Shown in pieces: positions 7,513 to 19,354 of a DNA stretch of 42,030 nt. The notes under the pieces were generated by a model, which saw only the letters and a program-made list of their open reading frames with translations, was not told the DNA's origin and made no database searches. Origin of the DNA: an uncultured Collinsella sp. (GTDB taxonomy: Bacteria; Actinomycetota; Coriobacteriia; Coriobacteriales; Coriobacteriaceae); the NCBI GenBank assembly GCA_900755005.1, contig CAAEEX010000102.1, forward strand, positions 1-42,030, in the 5' to 3' direction. Every line of letters begins with the position of its first letter. Positions within the stretch are counted from its first letter, which is position 1. The position numbers were made by a program, and so were the translations under genes.

Positions 7513-8605
7513 CGGAGTACACGACCTTACCGGAACCCTCGACGCACTCGCCCACGCGGAACGGCTTCTCGCCCAGCGCGACCAGGGCCTCGGTAACCGC
7601 GGCCTCGTCCTCGGGGGCGACGATCAGGCACAGGCCAACGCCCATGTTGAAGGTCTTGCATGCCTCGTTGGGGGCGAGCTCGGCCTGGCGCGACACGTAG
7701 GTGATGACGGGAGGAACGTCCCAACCCATCTCGGCGCCGTTGCGGGTGACCACGGCGTCAACGTCGTCGGCGAGCGCGCGGTTGAGGTTCTCGGTAATAC
7801 CGCCGCCGGTGATGTGGGCGATAGCATGCACGTTGGCGCCGCCGCGCAGCAGCTCAAGAATCGGCTTCACATAAATGCGCGTGGGGGCCAGCAGGGCGTC
7901 AGCCAGCGAAGCGCCACCGAGCTCCTCGAGCGGACGGCTCAGCTCCTCGGCCTTAGCGGCGGCCTCGGGCGTGCCCGGCTTGATGCCGTCGACGCCGATG
8001 ACCTTGCGCACGAGCGAGTAGCCGTTGGAGTGCACGCCGGTGGAAGGCAGGCCCAGGATCACGTCGCCGGGGCGGACGTTTGCGGGGTCGAGCATCTTGG
8101 GACGGTCGACGACGCCCACGGTAAAGCCGGCGAGGTCGTAGTCGGCCGGAGCCATGACGCCCGGGTGCTCGGCCATCTCGCCGCCCACGAGCGCGCAGCC
8201 CGCGAGCTTGCAGCCGTCGGCCACACCCTTGATAATCTTTGCCATGTGCTCGGCCTCTATGTGACCGATGGCGACGTAGTCCAGGAAGAACAGCGGCTCG
8301 GCGCCCGAAGCCAAAATGTCGTTGACGCACATAGCGACCAGATCCTGGCCCACCGTCTCGTGACGGTCCATGATCTGGGCGAGCACGAGCTTGGTGCCCA
8401 CGCCGTCGGTACCGCTGATCAGGATCGGGTCTTCCATATCCTTAAGCGCGGCGGCCGAGAACAGGCCACCAAAGCCACCGATGCCGCCGATAACTTCGGG
8501 ACGATTGGTGTCCTTGACCATCTGCTTAATCGCGTCGACGGCGCGACCGCCCTCGGCGGTATCGACGCCGGCATCCTCATACGTCACATGCTTGCTGTCG
8601 CTCAT
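7502..8605 (-). CDS. purM: phosphoribosylformylglycinamidine cyclo-ligase (AIR synthetase)
   Basis: Closes the imidazole ring to give AIR using ATP, the fifth step of purine synthesis. At 367 residues it is full length. Family motifs: YEDAGVD near the N-terminus, FGGLFSAA, ISGTDGVGTKLVLAQ, FFLDYVAIGH, GCALVGGEMAEHPG, and AHITGGGITENLNR near the C-terminal domain. The order purF-purM-purN is a common operon arrangement; here purF is about 157 bases upstream and purN overlaps downstream. AGAGGAAGG precedes the ATG. Confidence 0.96.
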   Translation of the reverse strand: MSDSKHVTYEDAGVDTAEGGRAVDAIKQMVKDTNRPEVIGGIGGFGGLFSAAALKDMEDPILISGTDGVGTKLVLAQIMDRHETVGQDLVAMCVNDILASGAEPLFFLDYVAIGHIEAEHMAKIIKGVADGCKLAGCALVGGEMAEHPGVMAPADYDLAGFTVGVVDRPKMLDPANVRPGDVILGLPSTGVHSNGYSLVRKVIGVDGIKPGTPEAAAKAEELSRPLEELGGASLADALLAPTRIYVKPILELLRGGANVHAIAHITGGGITENLNRALADDVDAVVTRNGAEMGWDVPPVITYVSRQAELAPNEACKTFNMGVGLCLIVAPEDEAAVTEALVALGEKPFRVGECVEGSGKVVYSDER

Positions 8606-8762
8606 CTGAGCCTTCCTCTCCCACTGCCGTGGCGCCGCGCGGGCGCCAAACGGTGCTCATAGTTGCGTTCATTTCGGCGCGCGCCATAACAGCACGCGCC
8701 GTCATATCAACAAAACAGCAGGTAAAACCTACCAAAATAAACCTATCCCCACATGGCAGGCT

Positions 8763-10433
8763 TTAGGCCTCGCCGTGCTCCTCTTCCCAGCTGCGGTCGT
8801 CGTATTTCTCGACCACGGCGTCGTCGTCAAAATGCAGCGGCTTATCCAGGTTGCGGGGCTTAAAGCCCTCCATAAACTTGTCGCGGCCAAAGCTCTCGGG
8901 AATCGCCACGGGGTAGCGGCCGGTAAAGCACGCATCGCAGTAACCGTCCTTGGGCATGACCTTCAGCAGGCCCTCGACCGAAAGGAAGGCCAGCGAATCG
9001 GCGCCGATGTACTCGCAGATCTCATCGACCGTCTTGTTGGCGCTGATAAGCTGCGACTGCACGTCGGTATCGATACCGTAAAAGCACGGCCAGATGACCT
9101 CGGGCGAGTTGATGCGGATATGAATCTCCTTGGCGCCGGCGTTGCGCAGCATCTTGACAAGCTGCACCATGGTGGTGCCGCGCACGATGGAGTCGTCGAT
9201 GACGACCAGGCGCTTGCCCTCGATGTTGTCGCGCAGCGGGTTGAGCTTCATGCGCACGCCCATGGCGCGCAGCTCCTGCGTAGGCTCGATAAACGTACGG
9301 CCCACGTAGCGGTTCTTGATAAGACCCTCGCCAAAGGGAATACCGCTCTCGTGCGAATACCCCTCCGCGGGCGGCAGGCCGGAGTCGGGCACGCCGATGA
9401 CCAGGTCGGCCTCGACGGGCTCCTCGTGTGCCAGCTGACGACCCATGTCGTAACGGCAGGCATAGACGCTCTTGCCGTTCATGATGGAGTCGGGACGGGC
9501 GAAGTAGACCTGCTCAAAGATGCAGTTGGCGGGCTCTTCGGCTGCAGGCACGCCCTGCTCGGATACCAGACCCTCGGCGCTGATGCGCAAGATCTCGCCG
9601 GGACGGACGTCACGGACGTACTCGGCACCCACGATGTCGAGTGCGCAGGTCTCGGAAGCAACGACCCAGCCGCCGGCGCGCGTGACATGGACGGCGGAGT
9701 CGACCGTCGTGGCGCCGTCTTGCGAGGGCAGCTGCGAAACGGATGCGGCATCGGCCTGGTCCAGACCCTCGTCCACCAGCTTGCCCAGCACGAGCGGGCG
9801 AATGCCGTGCGGATCGCGGAATGCGTAGAGCGCCTGCTCGTTGATGAGCGTCATGGCGTAGCCGCCGCGCACGAGCTCCATGGTCTTGCGAATGCCCTCG
9901 CGCAGATGGCCTGTACGCTGAGTAAAGTAGCCGATAAGCTTGGTCGCGACCTCGGAATCCGAATTGGAGAGGAACGGCACGCCCAGCTCGATCAGCTGGC
10001 GGCGCAGCTCGTCGGTGTTGACCAGAGTACCGTTGTGCGCGAGCGCGATAATGACGCTATTGATGGTAGAGAGGTGCGGCTGCGAGGCTTCCCAGCTCTT
10101 GGCGCCGGCGGTGCCATAGCGCACGTGGCCCACGGCCAGCTGGCCGGAGAGCGTCGACAGGTCGGCGTTGGAGAACACGCGGTCGAGCAGGCCCAGATCT
10201 TTGCGGACCATAACCGTGCCGCCATCACCCACGGCGATTCCCGCCGATTCCTGGCCGCGATGCTGCAGCGCGCGCAGACCAAAGTACGTCAGTCGAGCCA
10301 CATCGCGATCGGGTGCCCACACACCAAAAATGCCGCATTCCTCATGCAGCTGGTCGGAGTCCGGATCATACGTCGACATGGTCTTCACCTGTCCCGCGGC
10401 ACGCTCGGCCGCGCGGATGGTTTCTTGAGACAT
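8763..10433 (-). CDS. purF: amidophosphoribosyltransferase (Fe-S type)
   Basis: The first committed enzyme of purine synthesis: glutamine plus PRPP gives phosphoribosylamine. The N-terminal glutamine amidotransferase nucleophile is Cys33 in HEECGIFGVW, so a 32-residue propeptide would have to be removed. The C-terminal PRTase has the PRPP loop VVIDDSIVRGTT. Four cysteines match the Fe-S ligands of the Bacillus-type enzyme: ANCIFEQV, WPCFYGID and YCDACFTG. At 556 residues it is longer than the usual 470-510, with an insert near KLVDEGLDQADAASVSQLPSQ that interrupts the amidotransferase domain. The start at 10433 has GAGGGG at 5-6 bases; an internal Met19 is an alternative. Confidence 0.96.
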   Translation of the reverse strand: MSQETIRAAERAAGQVKTMSTYDPDSDQLHEECGIFGVWAPDRDVARLTYFGLRALQHRGQESAGIAVGDGGTVMVRKDLGLLDRVFSNADLSTLSGQLAVGHVRYGTAGAKSWEASQPHLSTINSVIIALAHNGTLVNTDELRRQLIELGVPFLSNSDSEVATKLIGYFTQRTGHLREGIRKTMELVRGGYAMTLINEQALYAFRDPHGIRPLVLGKLVDEGLDQADAASVSQLPSQDGATTVDSAVHVTRAGGWVVASETCALDIVGAEYVRDVRPGEILRISAEGLVSEQGVPAAEEPANCIFEQVYFARPDSIMNGKSVYACRYDMGRQLAHEEPVEADLVIGVPDSGLPPAEGYSHESGIPFGEGLIKNRYVGRTFIEPTQELRAMGVRMKLNPLRDNIEGKRLVVIDDSIVRGTTMVQLVKMLRNAGAKEIHIRINSPEVIWPCFYGIDTDVQSQLISANKTVDEICEYIGADSLAFLSVEGLLKVMPKDGYCDACFTGRYPVAIPESFGRDKFMEGFKPRNLDKPLHFDDDAVVEKYDDRSWEEEHGEA

Positions 10434-10474
10434 GGCATCCCCTCAGAGCCTCGTTATTTGGCGTTACCTGCCCT

Positions 10475-10480
10475 ATTATA
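10475..10480 (-). promoter_or_regulatory. Putative -10 box for purF
   Basis: A perfect TATAAT lies on the minus strand about 42 bases before the purF start. A matching -35 is weak. The gap up to 10727 is shared with the divergent CmpB-like gene. No purine riboswitch core was recognised. Confidence 0.45.
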
Positions 10481-10727
10481 CGCACGGCAAGACAAGCACT
10501 CCCGCGCATGAACAGCGCTTTTTAAAAGCCCACCGAGCTTATAATCCGTTTTGCAGCCAAACATTTTATTGGGCAACCGCCTCGGGGCCGACGATCCCGC
10601 ATACTTCCGTTGCGACGCGTCTCGCCCGCCGTTGGGGCTTGCATTGTTGCAATTGGGACGTTCGTCCTGTCTTTTGGCAGGTCGGCGGCGTATCCTTGTA
10701 CCTACAGCAAAACGAGAAAGGTTATGT

Positions 10728-11957
10728 ATGGATCGAAACGAACTCGAACCCAGCGTCCCCAGCGCCACGGAGGTCAAGAAGATCCCCCTCATCATTAAGG
10801 TGTACGCCGTCCTATGCATCCTGTCCGGCGTGGGCACGCTCCCTTCGGTCGGCGCCTTTATGTGGCAGGTCATCACCGCGCTCATCAACGGCAACGCCGC
10901 CGCCAAGCTCGGCGACAACACGCTCGTCGCGGTCGGCCTTATCGTCGCCGGCATCATGCTCTCTGCGGCAAGCGCCGTCATCCTGATCATCTTTGGCCTG
11001 GACCTTATCAAAAACCAGCGCCGCAATGCCGCCCGTCTGTCCTATATCCTTATTGCATTCACCGTCGTCGAGCTTTTGGTTGACGTGATGCTCCAGGGCA
11101 TCGGGCCCTTCTTGCTTCGCCCTGCCATCCAGCTCGGCATCCTCATCGCGCTTTCGGCCACCGTCGACCCCACGCTGCGCCAGGAGCGCGAGCTGCAGCG
11201 CCGCCTGCAGGAGATGCTCGATCGCGACGCCGCCGCCGAGGGCATGCTCGGGCGCGATGAAACCGGCGAAGGCTACATCAAGCTCAACTACTTCAACCTG
11301 TTCTGGGTATTCTTTGTCTGCTGCATACTCGGCCTGATCGCCGAGGACATCTGGCACATGACGGTCGACGACCCGGGCGTCTACCAGAACCGCGCCGGCA
11401 TGCTGTTTGGCCCCTTCAGCCCCATCTACGGATTTGGCGCCGTACTCATGACCATGGTGCTCAACCGCTTCTACAAAAAGAACCCCATCATTATCTTTTT
11501 GGTGAGCGCGCTGCTCGGCGCAAGCTTTGAGGTGTTCGTGGGCTGGTTTATGCAGACCTCGTTTGGCGTGGTCTCGTGGAGCTACTCGCATATGAAGCTC
11601 TTTGGCATGCCCGATCCGCTCGCCGTCCTTACCGGCGGACGTACCTGCACGGGCTTCGCCTGCCTGTGGGGCCTGGGTGGCCTCATCTGGATCAAGCTGC
11701 TGCTGCCGAGGCTGCTCAAGCTCATCAACATGATTCCGTGGAAGAGCCGCTACTCGGCTACCGTCATCTTCACCATCATTATGCTGGTCGATGGCGTTAT
11801 GACGCTGCAGTCGCTCGATTATTGGTATCAGCGCGTCAACGGCACGGAACCGGATATTCCCGTTGCGCAGTTCTACGGCAAGTACTTCGATAATGACTTT
11901 ATGGAGAATCGCTTCCAGAGCATGACCATGAGCCCCAAGGATGCGACGCGCGTGTAG
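10728..11957 (+). CDS. putative ABC transporter permease, CmpB-like membrane protein
   Basis: A 409-residue integral membrane protein. The N-terminal part (about 20-170) has several hydrophobic segments; a charged linker rich in Glu/Arg (about 155-185) follows; the C-terminal part matches the CmpB-like putative permease family (motifs GMLFGPFSPIYGFG and ASFEVFVGW, with the conserved acidic residue in a membrane helix). The family name is historical and transport has not been shown, so the function is uncertain. The ATG at 10728 is chosen for GAGAAAGG 6-7 bases before it; an open frame runs back to 10551 without support. It is transcribed divergently from purF and ends at a strong bidirectional terminator. 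Confidence 0.75.
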   Translation: MDRNELEPSVPSATEVKKIPLIIKVYAVLCILSGVGTLPSVGAFMWQVITALINGNAAAKLGDNTLVAVGLIVAGIMLSAASAVILIIFGLDLIKNQRRNAARLSYILIAFTVVELLVDVMLQGIGPFLLRPAIQLGILIALSATVDPTLRQERELQRRLQEMLDRDAAAEGMLGRDETGEGYIKLNYFNLFWVFFVCCILGLIAEDIWHMTVDDPGVYQNRAGMLFGPFSPIYGFGAVLMTMVLNRFYKKNPIIIFLVSALLGASFEVFVGWFMQTSFGVVSWSYSHMKLFGMPDPLAVLTGGRTCTGFACLWGLGGLIWIKLLLPRLLKLINMIPWKSRYSATVIFTIIMLVDGVMTLQSLDYWYQRVNGTEPDIPVAQFYGKYFDNDFMENRFQSMTMSPKDATRV

Positions 11958-11978
11958 CGCCAACCGCGCCCAAAACGC

Positions 11979-12017
11979 AAAATGCCCGCCGGTATCACAC
12001 GTACCGGCGGGCATTTT
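11979..12017. terminator. Bidirectional terminator between convergent genes
   Basis: A stem of at least 13 bp (ATGCCCGCCGGTA with TACCGGCGGGCAT) has a 7-base loop. TTTTT follows on the plus strand and a T-rich TTTTGCGTTTTG on the minus strand. It serves the CmpB-like gene (+) and the MoaE-like gene (-). Confidence 0.85.
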
Positions 12018-12047
12018 TATAAACGAGCCTTCTATCGACGCAAGCCT

Positions 12048-12464
12048 CTACGCCTCGCGCTCGACCTCACTCACGCATTCATTCTTGATGGTGCCAACGA
12101 GCGCCTGCAGTGCATCGACCACGTGTGGGCGAATGTCCCCGCCGATAAGCACGAGCATGATGTCGTCACCTACGGCAAGCTCGCCGCTTGCCAACCACAC
12201 GCGCACATAGCCGATACCTGGCATCGCGCGCGTGGCCTCGATAGCAGCCTGCACCTTGCTGGCGTCGTAGCCGAACACCATGCCGCCCACCTTGTGGCCC
12301 GGCGCCACGCCATCGGTCTCGACACCGCGCGCCTCGGCCTTGGGCGTCGCGCGCACCACGCCGTTATGCGTCAGATACATGCCGCACCCGGACGCCGAAG
12401 CATCGGCCTTGGCCTCGCGCAACCAAGCATCAACCGAAGGCATCGATTTGCCACTCTCGAGCAT
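12048..12464 (-). CDS. MoaE-like protein (molybdopterin synthase large-subunit family)
   Basis: A 138-residue protein with the general MoaE layout: MYLTHNGVVR (about 29-38) corresponds to the FxGxVR strand, FGYDASKVQAAIEATRAMPG to the central helix, VRVWLASGELAVGDDIMLVL to the HRxGxLxVGE strand, and IRPHVVDALQALVGTIKNE to the C-terminal helix. The invariant lysine motif of catalytic MoaE (IWKKE type) is replaced by NECVSEVE, so classical synthase activity is doubtful. No other molybdenum-cofactor gene lies in this window. GGGGAG precedes the ATG. Assignment is by pattern, not by search. Confidence 0.6.
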   Translation of the reverse strand: MLESGKSMPSVDAWLREAKADASASGCGMYLTHNGVVRATPKAEARGVETDGVAPGHKVGGMVFGYDASKVQAAIEATRAMPGIGYVRVWLASGELAVGDDIMLVLIGGDIRPHVVDALQALVGTIKNECVSEVEREA

Positions 12465-12498
12465 TATTTCTCCCCTTTTGATTGTTCAAGCAGCTGCT

Positions 12499-13497
12499 TT
12501 ATTCCTCGACCGGCGTGAGCACCATGACGGCACGCGTGTTGCTCAGCGAGAGCGAACGGCAGGTCACAAGCGTTACGACCTTGGTTGCCGAAGCTGCACG
12601 ATCGCTCGCGTCGCTCGCCACAGCAGAGGCACCGTCAAGCATCTCGGACAGATAATTCGTCAGCCCGTCGTCGCCCTCAAAGTTGGGCATACGCGCCTTG
12701 GAGTACGTGTCCTCAACGACCTTGGTCGCCAGCGGACGCAGCTTATACGTCGCATCGCGCGTGATGTAATACACATACTCAATACTGTCGAACGTCGCCT
12801 GATCGGTCGTATCCGAAATCACATTGAACATCGAGCCATCGTTCATATGGTGACCGTAAATCGTAGTCTGCTGGTCCACCATGCCCGGTGCGTTATCCTC
12901 GTAATCCAAGAAGATAGCGCCGGACGCATTAGATGTGCCATCAAACAGCGTATTGAGGTACTTGGAGTTGTTGTTGGTCTGCACCACGGGGTAGTTGATA
13001 TTGGTACCCGGTGCGTAAATCCAGCCAACGACCTCAGGATTTGTCTGAGCAAGCGCATCAAAGTCGATAATCGGAACGCCGCTGGCGTCCTTGTCGCTCA
13101 CATATTGTTTTTCGATCTTTTGATACGACTCGCTCGCCTGCTTGTAGCCAATCTGCGCATTGATAAAGATGGCAGCGGCGGCAACAATCAAGCCGATGCC
13201 GATGATGATGAGCAGAATAGGAATGATGGAGCGGCGCTTTTTACGTGGCGGCTCGGTGTAGTCCGACGGCGTGGCATGCGATGAAGACCGGGGCGGCTTC
13301 TTAGCGGTGCTATAAGATGAAGGTCGATATGCGGCCGGCGCGTCCTGTCGACGATGTGTCGCCGGTGTCACGGGGCGCGGCGCGCGCGGCTGCTGAGGAG
13401 AGGATGCCCGACCCTGCTGCGCCGCATGGGCAGCACCCGGCTTCGATGGATCGGGAATCTGAGAAGCCTTGAATCGTTTTCCCTGATAATCGGACAT
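12499..13497 (-). CDS. class B sortase
   Basis: A 332-residue membrane-bound transpeptidase. Residues 1-90 form a cytoplasmic region rich in Pro, Arg and Ser with many basic residues; 91-113 form a single membrane anchor; the rest is the extracellular catalytic domain. Motifs: NPEVVGWIYAPGTNINYPVVQ (class B hallmark), GHHMNDGSMF with the catalytic His (216/217), TLVTCRSL with Cys313, and NTRAVM with Arg322. It would anchor a sorting-signal protein to the cell wall or join subunits. The only sorting-signal proteins in view are at 32661-38016, with MPSTG and LPEAG, which are not typical class B (NPQTN) signals. The long proline-rich cytoplasmic N-terminus is unusual. Confidence 0.92.
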   Translation of the reverse strand: MSDYQGKRFKASQIPDPSKPGAAHAAQQGRASSPQQPRAPRPVTPATHRRQDAPAAYRPSSYSTAKKPPRSSSHATPSDYTEPPRKKRRSIIPILLIIIGIGLIVAAAAIFINAQIGYKQASESYQKIEKQYVSDKDASGVPIIDFDALAQTNPEVVGWIYAPGTNINYPVVQTNNNSKYLNTLFDGTSNASGAIFLDYEDNAPGMVDQQTTIYGHHMNDGSMFNVISDTTDQATFDSIEYVYYITRDATYKLRPLATKVVEDTYSKARMPNFEGDDGLTNYLSEMLDGASAVASDASDRAASATKVVTLVTCRSLSLSNTRAVMVLTPVEE

Positions 13498-13532
13498 GGC
13501 TCTCCTTATACTGCGGTGAAACGGCGGAACGC

Positions 13533-13997
13533 TTAGGCGTCAGCCATCTCCTGCTTCATCTTCTCGATAACCTTGCGGTACTCGGGGTCGCAAGCACCCA
13601 GAATCTGTGTGGCATAGATGGCGGCGTTCTTGGCGCCGTTGATGGCGACGCAGGCCACGGGCACGCCCGAAGGCATCTGCACCATCGACAGCAGCGAATC
13701 CATGCCGCCCAGGTCACTCGTCTTCATAGGCACGCCGATAACCGGCAGCGGCGTAAAGGCAGCCACGACACCACCCAAGTGGGCGGCCTTGCCGGCGGCG
13801 GCGATAATCACTTTGATACCGCGATCGGCGGCAGTCGAAGCCCACTCGTGGACCTTCGCCGGCGTGCGGTGCGCGCTCGCAATGACGAGCTCATAGGGCA
13901 CACCCAGCGCCTCGAGCTCGGCGGTGCAGCCTTCCATAACGCCCAGATCGGACTTGGAACCCATGATGATCCCGACAACCGGCTTTTGATCTGCCAT
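13533..13997 (-). CDS. purE: 5-(carboxyamino)imidazole ribonucleotide mutase
   Basis: Class I PurE, converting N5-CAIR to CAIR in purine synthesis; it normally works with PurK, which is not in this window. 154 residues, with the family motifs GIIMGSKSDLGVM, ASAHRTPAKVHEW and AAAGKAAHLGGVVAAFTPLPVIGVP. The ATG at 13997 (MADQK) is preferred to 14003 because AGGAGG sits 9 bases before it and only 3 before the other. A TATACT -10-like hexamer lies on the minus strand near 14059-14064. The sortase gene begins 35 bases after its stop. Confidence 0.94.
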   Translation of the reverse strand: MADQKPVVGIIMGSKSDLGVMEGCTAELEALGVPYELVIASAHRTPAKVHEWASTAADRGIKVIIAAAGKAAHLGGVVAAFTPLPVIGVPMKTSDLGGMDSLLSMVQMPSGVPVACVAINGAKNAAIYATQILGACDPEYRKVIEKMKQEMADA

Positions 13998-14091
13998 AAA
14001 CATAGACCTCCTGTTGAGAGCGGTGACGCAGCGAATCCGCGACCCTTAACTACTGAGAGTAGTATAGCTGCTCCCGTCCCTGCGGTCTGTG

Positions 14092-14181
14092 GGTGCTCTG
14101 CGGCGGCCCGGTGTTTTCATCTTCACTCCGGTTGCTACGCAAAGTCGTTCAGATGAAAACACCGGGCCGCCGCAGAGCACC
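14092..14181. repeat. 31-bp perfect inverted repeat
   Basis: Arms 14092-14122 and 14151-14181 are exact complements over 31 bases (starting GGTGCTCTGCGGCGGCCC), around a 28-base spacer. It lies in the 430-base gap between carB and purE, which holds no gene. The length of the perfect arms is far above chance. Confidence 0.8.
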
Positions 14182-14229
14182 TTCGACCTACCGGGGATTG
14201 CTATGACGTACGTTGGCTGAAATATTAAC

Positions 14230-14276
14230 GTGGGATCCGCCGTTCGAACGAACGGCGGATCCCACACTCGTTTTTT
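14230..14276 (+). terminator. Plus-strand terminator with no plus-strand gene
   Basis: A 17-bp perfect stem (14230-14246 with 14249-14265) and a two-base loop is followed by ACTCG and TTTTTT (14271-14276) on the plus strand. No plus-strand gene lies upstream within 2 kb. It might end an unannotated transcript that includes the 14092-14181 hairpin. Confidence 0.6.
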
Positions 14277-14314
14277 ATTCAGCCCTAGTCATCGCGCAAA
14301 GCCCCTTCGGCAGC

Positions 14315-14435
14315 ACACGGTGCGGCCAAGTCACCGCAGGCCGGGGCGGGAGGCGGACCTTTCTCTCGGAAAACTTCGCGAAGCCCAGTTTCCGAGAGAA
14401 AGTATCCGGCTGCCGCCCCGGCCGACCAGGTCACA

Positions 14436-14446
<11 letters not shown>
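14315..14446. repeat. Nested three-level inverted repeat at the carB 3' end
   Basis: Outer arms ACACGGTG (14315-14322)/CACCGTGT (14439-14446), middle arms GGCCGGGGCGG (14339-14349)/CCGCCCCGGCC (14413-14423) and inner arms of 14 bp (14359-14372/14389-14402) nest around a loop with CTTCGCGAAG. The outer right arm overlaps the last carB codons. No T-run follows on the minus strand. CCAAGTCACCG and CCAGGTCACAC flank the middle stem as near-direct repeats, which faintly resembles elements E1-E3. Confidence 0.65.
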
Positions 14447-17750
<3,304 letters not shown>

Positions 17751-17790
17751 GTTTAAAACCTCCTAGAGAGGCTGACTCAATGTTTTGGAA

Positions 17791-17941
17791 AAGTCAGCGA
17801 GGGTGCAGCTGGTGCATCAGGTTGCCGTGATGCGAGGGCGCGCTGGGCTTATGCCCGCGCGTCCGAAGCAGAACGGCAAGATGATGTGCCAGATGCAGCC
17901 GCAGCGTCGACCGGTCCGCCGTTCGGTAGAACGGCGGAACC
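17791..17941 (+). repeat. Structured element E3 (candidate RNA or mobile repeat), overlapping carA end
   Basis: Core AAGTCAGCGA (17791-17800); P1 of 18 positions with 16 pairs (17801-17818 with 17883-17900); TTGCCGT/ACGGCAA (17822-17828, 17873-17879); P2 hairpin GGGCGCGC-T-GGGC-TTAT-GCCC-GCGCGTCC (17836-17864), same design and loop as in E1; core GCAGCGTCGA (17901-17910); terminal hairpin CCGCCGTTC-GGTA-GAACGGCGG (17916-17937, extended to 17941). It lies antisense to carA, whose stop codon (17849-17851) falls in the TTAT loop. Confidence 0.7.
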
Positions 17942-19354
17942 ATCGTCGGCGAAATTCCAGCCGGCGAGGCGGTCCTTCGCGGTGTCGATGTCCAGGTAGT
18001 TCTCCTCGCCGTCCATGAGTCGCGTAAAGGCGGTAAAGAGATAGTGGGCATCGGTGGGGCCAGGCGAAGCCTCGGGGTGGTACTGGACCGAGAAACACGG
18101 GGCGTCGAGCAGCTGGATGCCCTCGGCGGTGCCGTCGTTGAGGTTCACATGTGTCAGGCGAATGCGACCAAAGCGCTCGTTCATCACGACCGGCGCGATG
18201 CCGCGACGCACCCAGGCGCGCAGGTCGCCATCGGCCGCATGCTCGGTCTCGCCGCCGGAAAGCTCCGGAATCAGTTTGCCCAGACTGGGGAACAGCAGGC
18301 CAAAGCCGTGGTTTTGCGCGGTGATCTCCACGCGACGGCTCACCAGATTCATGACCGGCTGGTTGCCACCGCGGTGACCGAACTTAAGCTTTTCCATCTG
18401 GGCGCCGCAGGCCAGGCTGATCATCTGGTGACCAAGACAAATACCAAAGACCGGCACCTTGCCGATCAGCTGCTGCACCTGCTCGTAGGTCTCCACCACG
18501 GCATCGGGGTCGCCGGGGCCATTGGACAAAAAGACGCCATCGGGATTCATGTCGAGCACCTCACTCGCGGGCGTATCCCACGGCACGACGGTAAGGTCGC
18601 AGCCGGCGCGGACGAGGCCCTCCAGAATGCCGCGCTTGACGCCGCAGTCGTAGGCGACCACTTTGTGGCGGGCAGGAGCGGCAGGGGCAAGCGCAAAGTC
18701 ATGCGTGGCAGGCAGGTCGGCGGCCACAAACTCGTGAGGCGCGGGGCAACTTACGGTCTTCACCAGGTTCTCGCCTACCAGCGTGGGCGCTGCGGCCAGA
18801 CGCTCGGCAAGCTCGTCGACGTCGAAAATCTCGGTCGAGATAATGCCCATCTTGGAACCATTGTCGCGCAGATGGCGCACCAGAGCGCGGGTGTCGACAC
18901 CCTCGATAGCGACGATGCCGTGAGCGCGCAGGTACTCCGGCACGCTGACGGCCGAGCGCCAGTTAGAAGGCGTGGCGCACATATCGCGAACGATCATGCC
19001 GCGCATAGCCGGAGCGCTCGCAGGGCGCACGGCGTCGCCGGGGAAGGCCGACTGGACATCGGTCTCGTCGATACCGTAGTTGCCGATCTGCGGATAGGTC
19101 ATGGTTACGATTTGGCCGGCATAACTCGGGTCGGTCATGACCTCAAAGTAGCCCTCGAGCGAGGTGTTGAAGCAGACTTCGCCGGTCGCGGTGCCCTCGG
19201 CGCCGCATGCACGTCCATAAAAAATGGTCCCATCCTCAAGATACAGGATGCAGGGACCGCAGGTGCCCTTGCTGGTTTTGGCCAGCATGCGCTGGCAAAG
19301 CTCGCTGGGCGCGAAGGTGCGGGCGGCAGCGCCCGCGGTATGGTTGTTCGCCAT
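17849..19354 (-). CDS. carA: carbamoyl-phosphate synthase small subunit (glutaminase)
   Basis: Hydrolyses glutamine and delivers ammonia to CarB. The nucleophile is Cys306 in FGICLGHQ, with His426 and Glu428 in QYHPEASPGPTDAH. The N-terminal CPSase domain is preceded by about 30 extra residues. At 501 residues it is much longer than the usual 350-390. Two further additions are visible: an insert of about 40 residues (355-398) between NHGF and LTHVNLNDGTAEG, and a low-complexity C-terminal tail of which residues 472-501 are encoded by the antisense of element E3. The start at 19354 has GGAAGGAG; a GTG/ATG further up lacks support. carB follows about 98 bases downstream. Confidence 0.95.
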   Translation of the reverse strand: MANNHTAGAAARTFAPSELCQRMLAKTSKGTCGPCILYLEDGTIFYGRACGAEGTATGEVCFNTSLEGYFEVMTDPSYAGQIVTMTYPQIGNYGIDETDVQSAFPGDAVRPASAPAMRGMIVRDMCATPSNWRSAVSVPEYLRAHGIVAIEGVDTRALVRHLRDNGSKMGIISTEIFDVDELAERLAAAPTLVGENLVKTVSCPAPHEFVAADLPATHDFALAPAAPARHKVVAYDCGVKRGILEGLVRAGCDLTVVPWDTPASEVLDMNPDGVFLSNGPGDPDAVVETYEQVQQLIGKVPVFGICLGHQMISLACGAQMEKLKFGHRGGNQPVMNLVSRRVEITAQNHGFGLLFPSLGKLIPELSGGETEHAADGDLRAWVRRGIAPVVMNERFGRIRLTHVNLNDGTAEGIQLLDAPCFSVQYHPEASPGPTDAHYLFTAFTRLMDGEENYLDIDTAKDRLAGWNFADDGSAVLPNGGPVDAAAASGTSSCRSASDARA

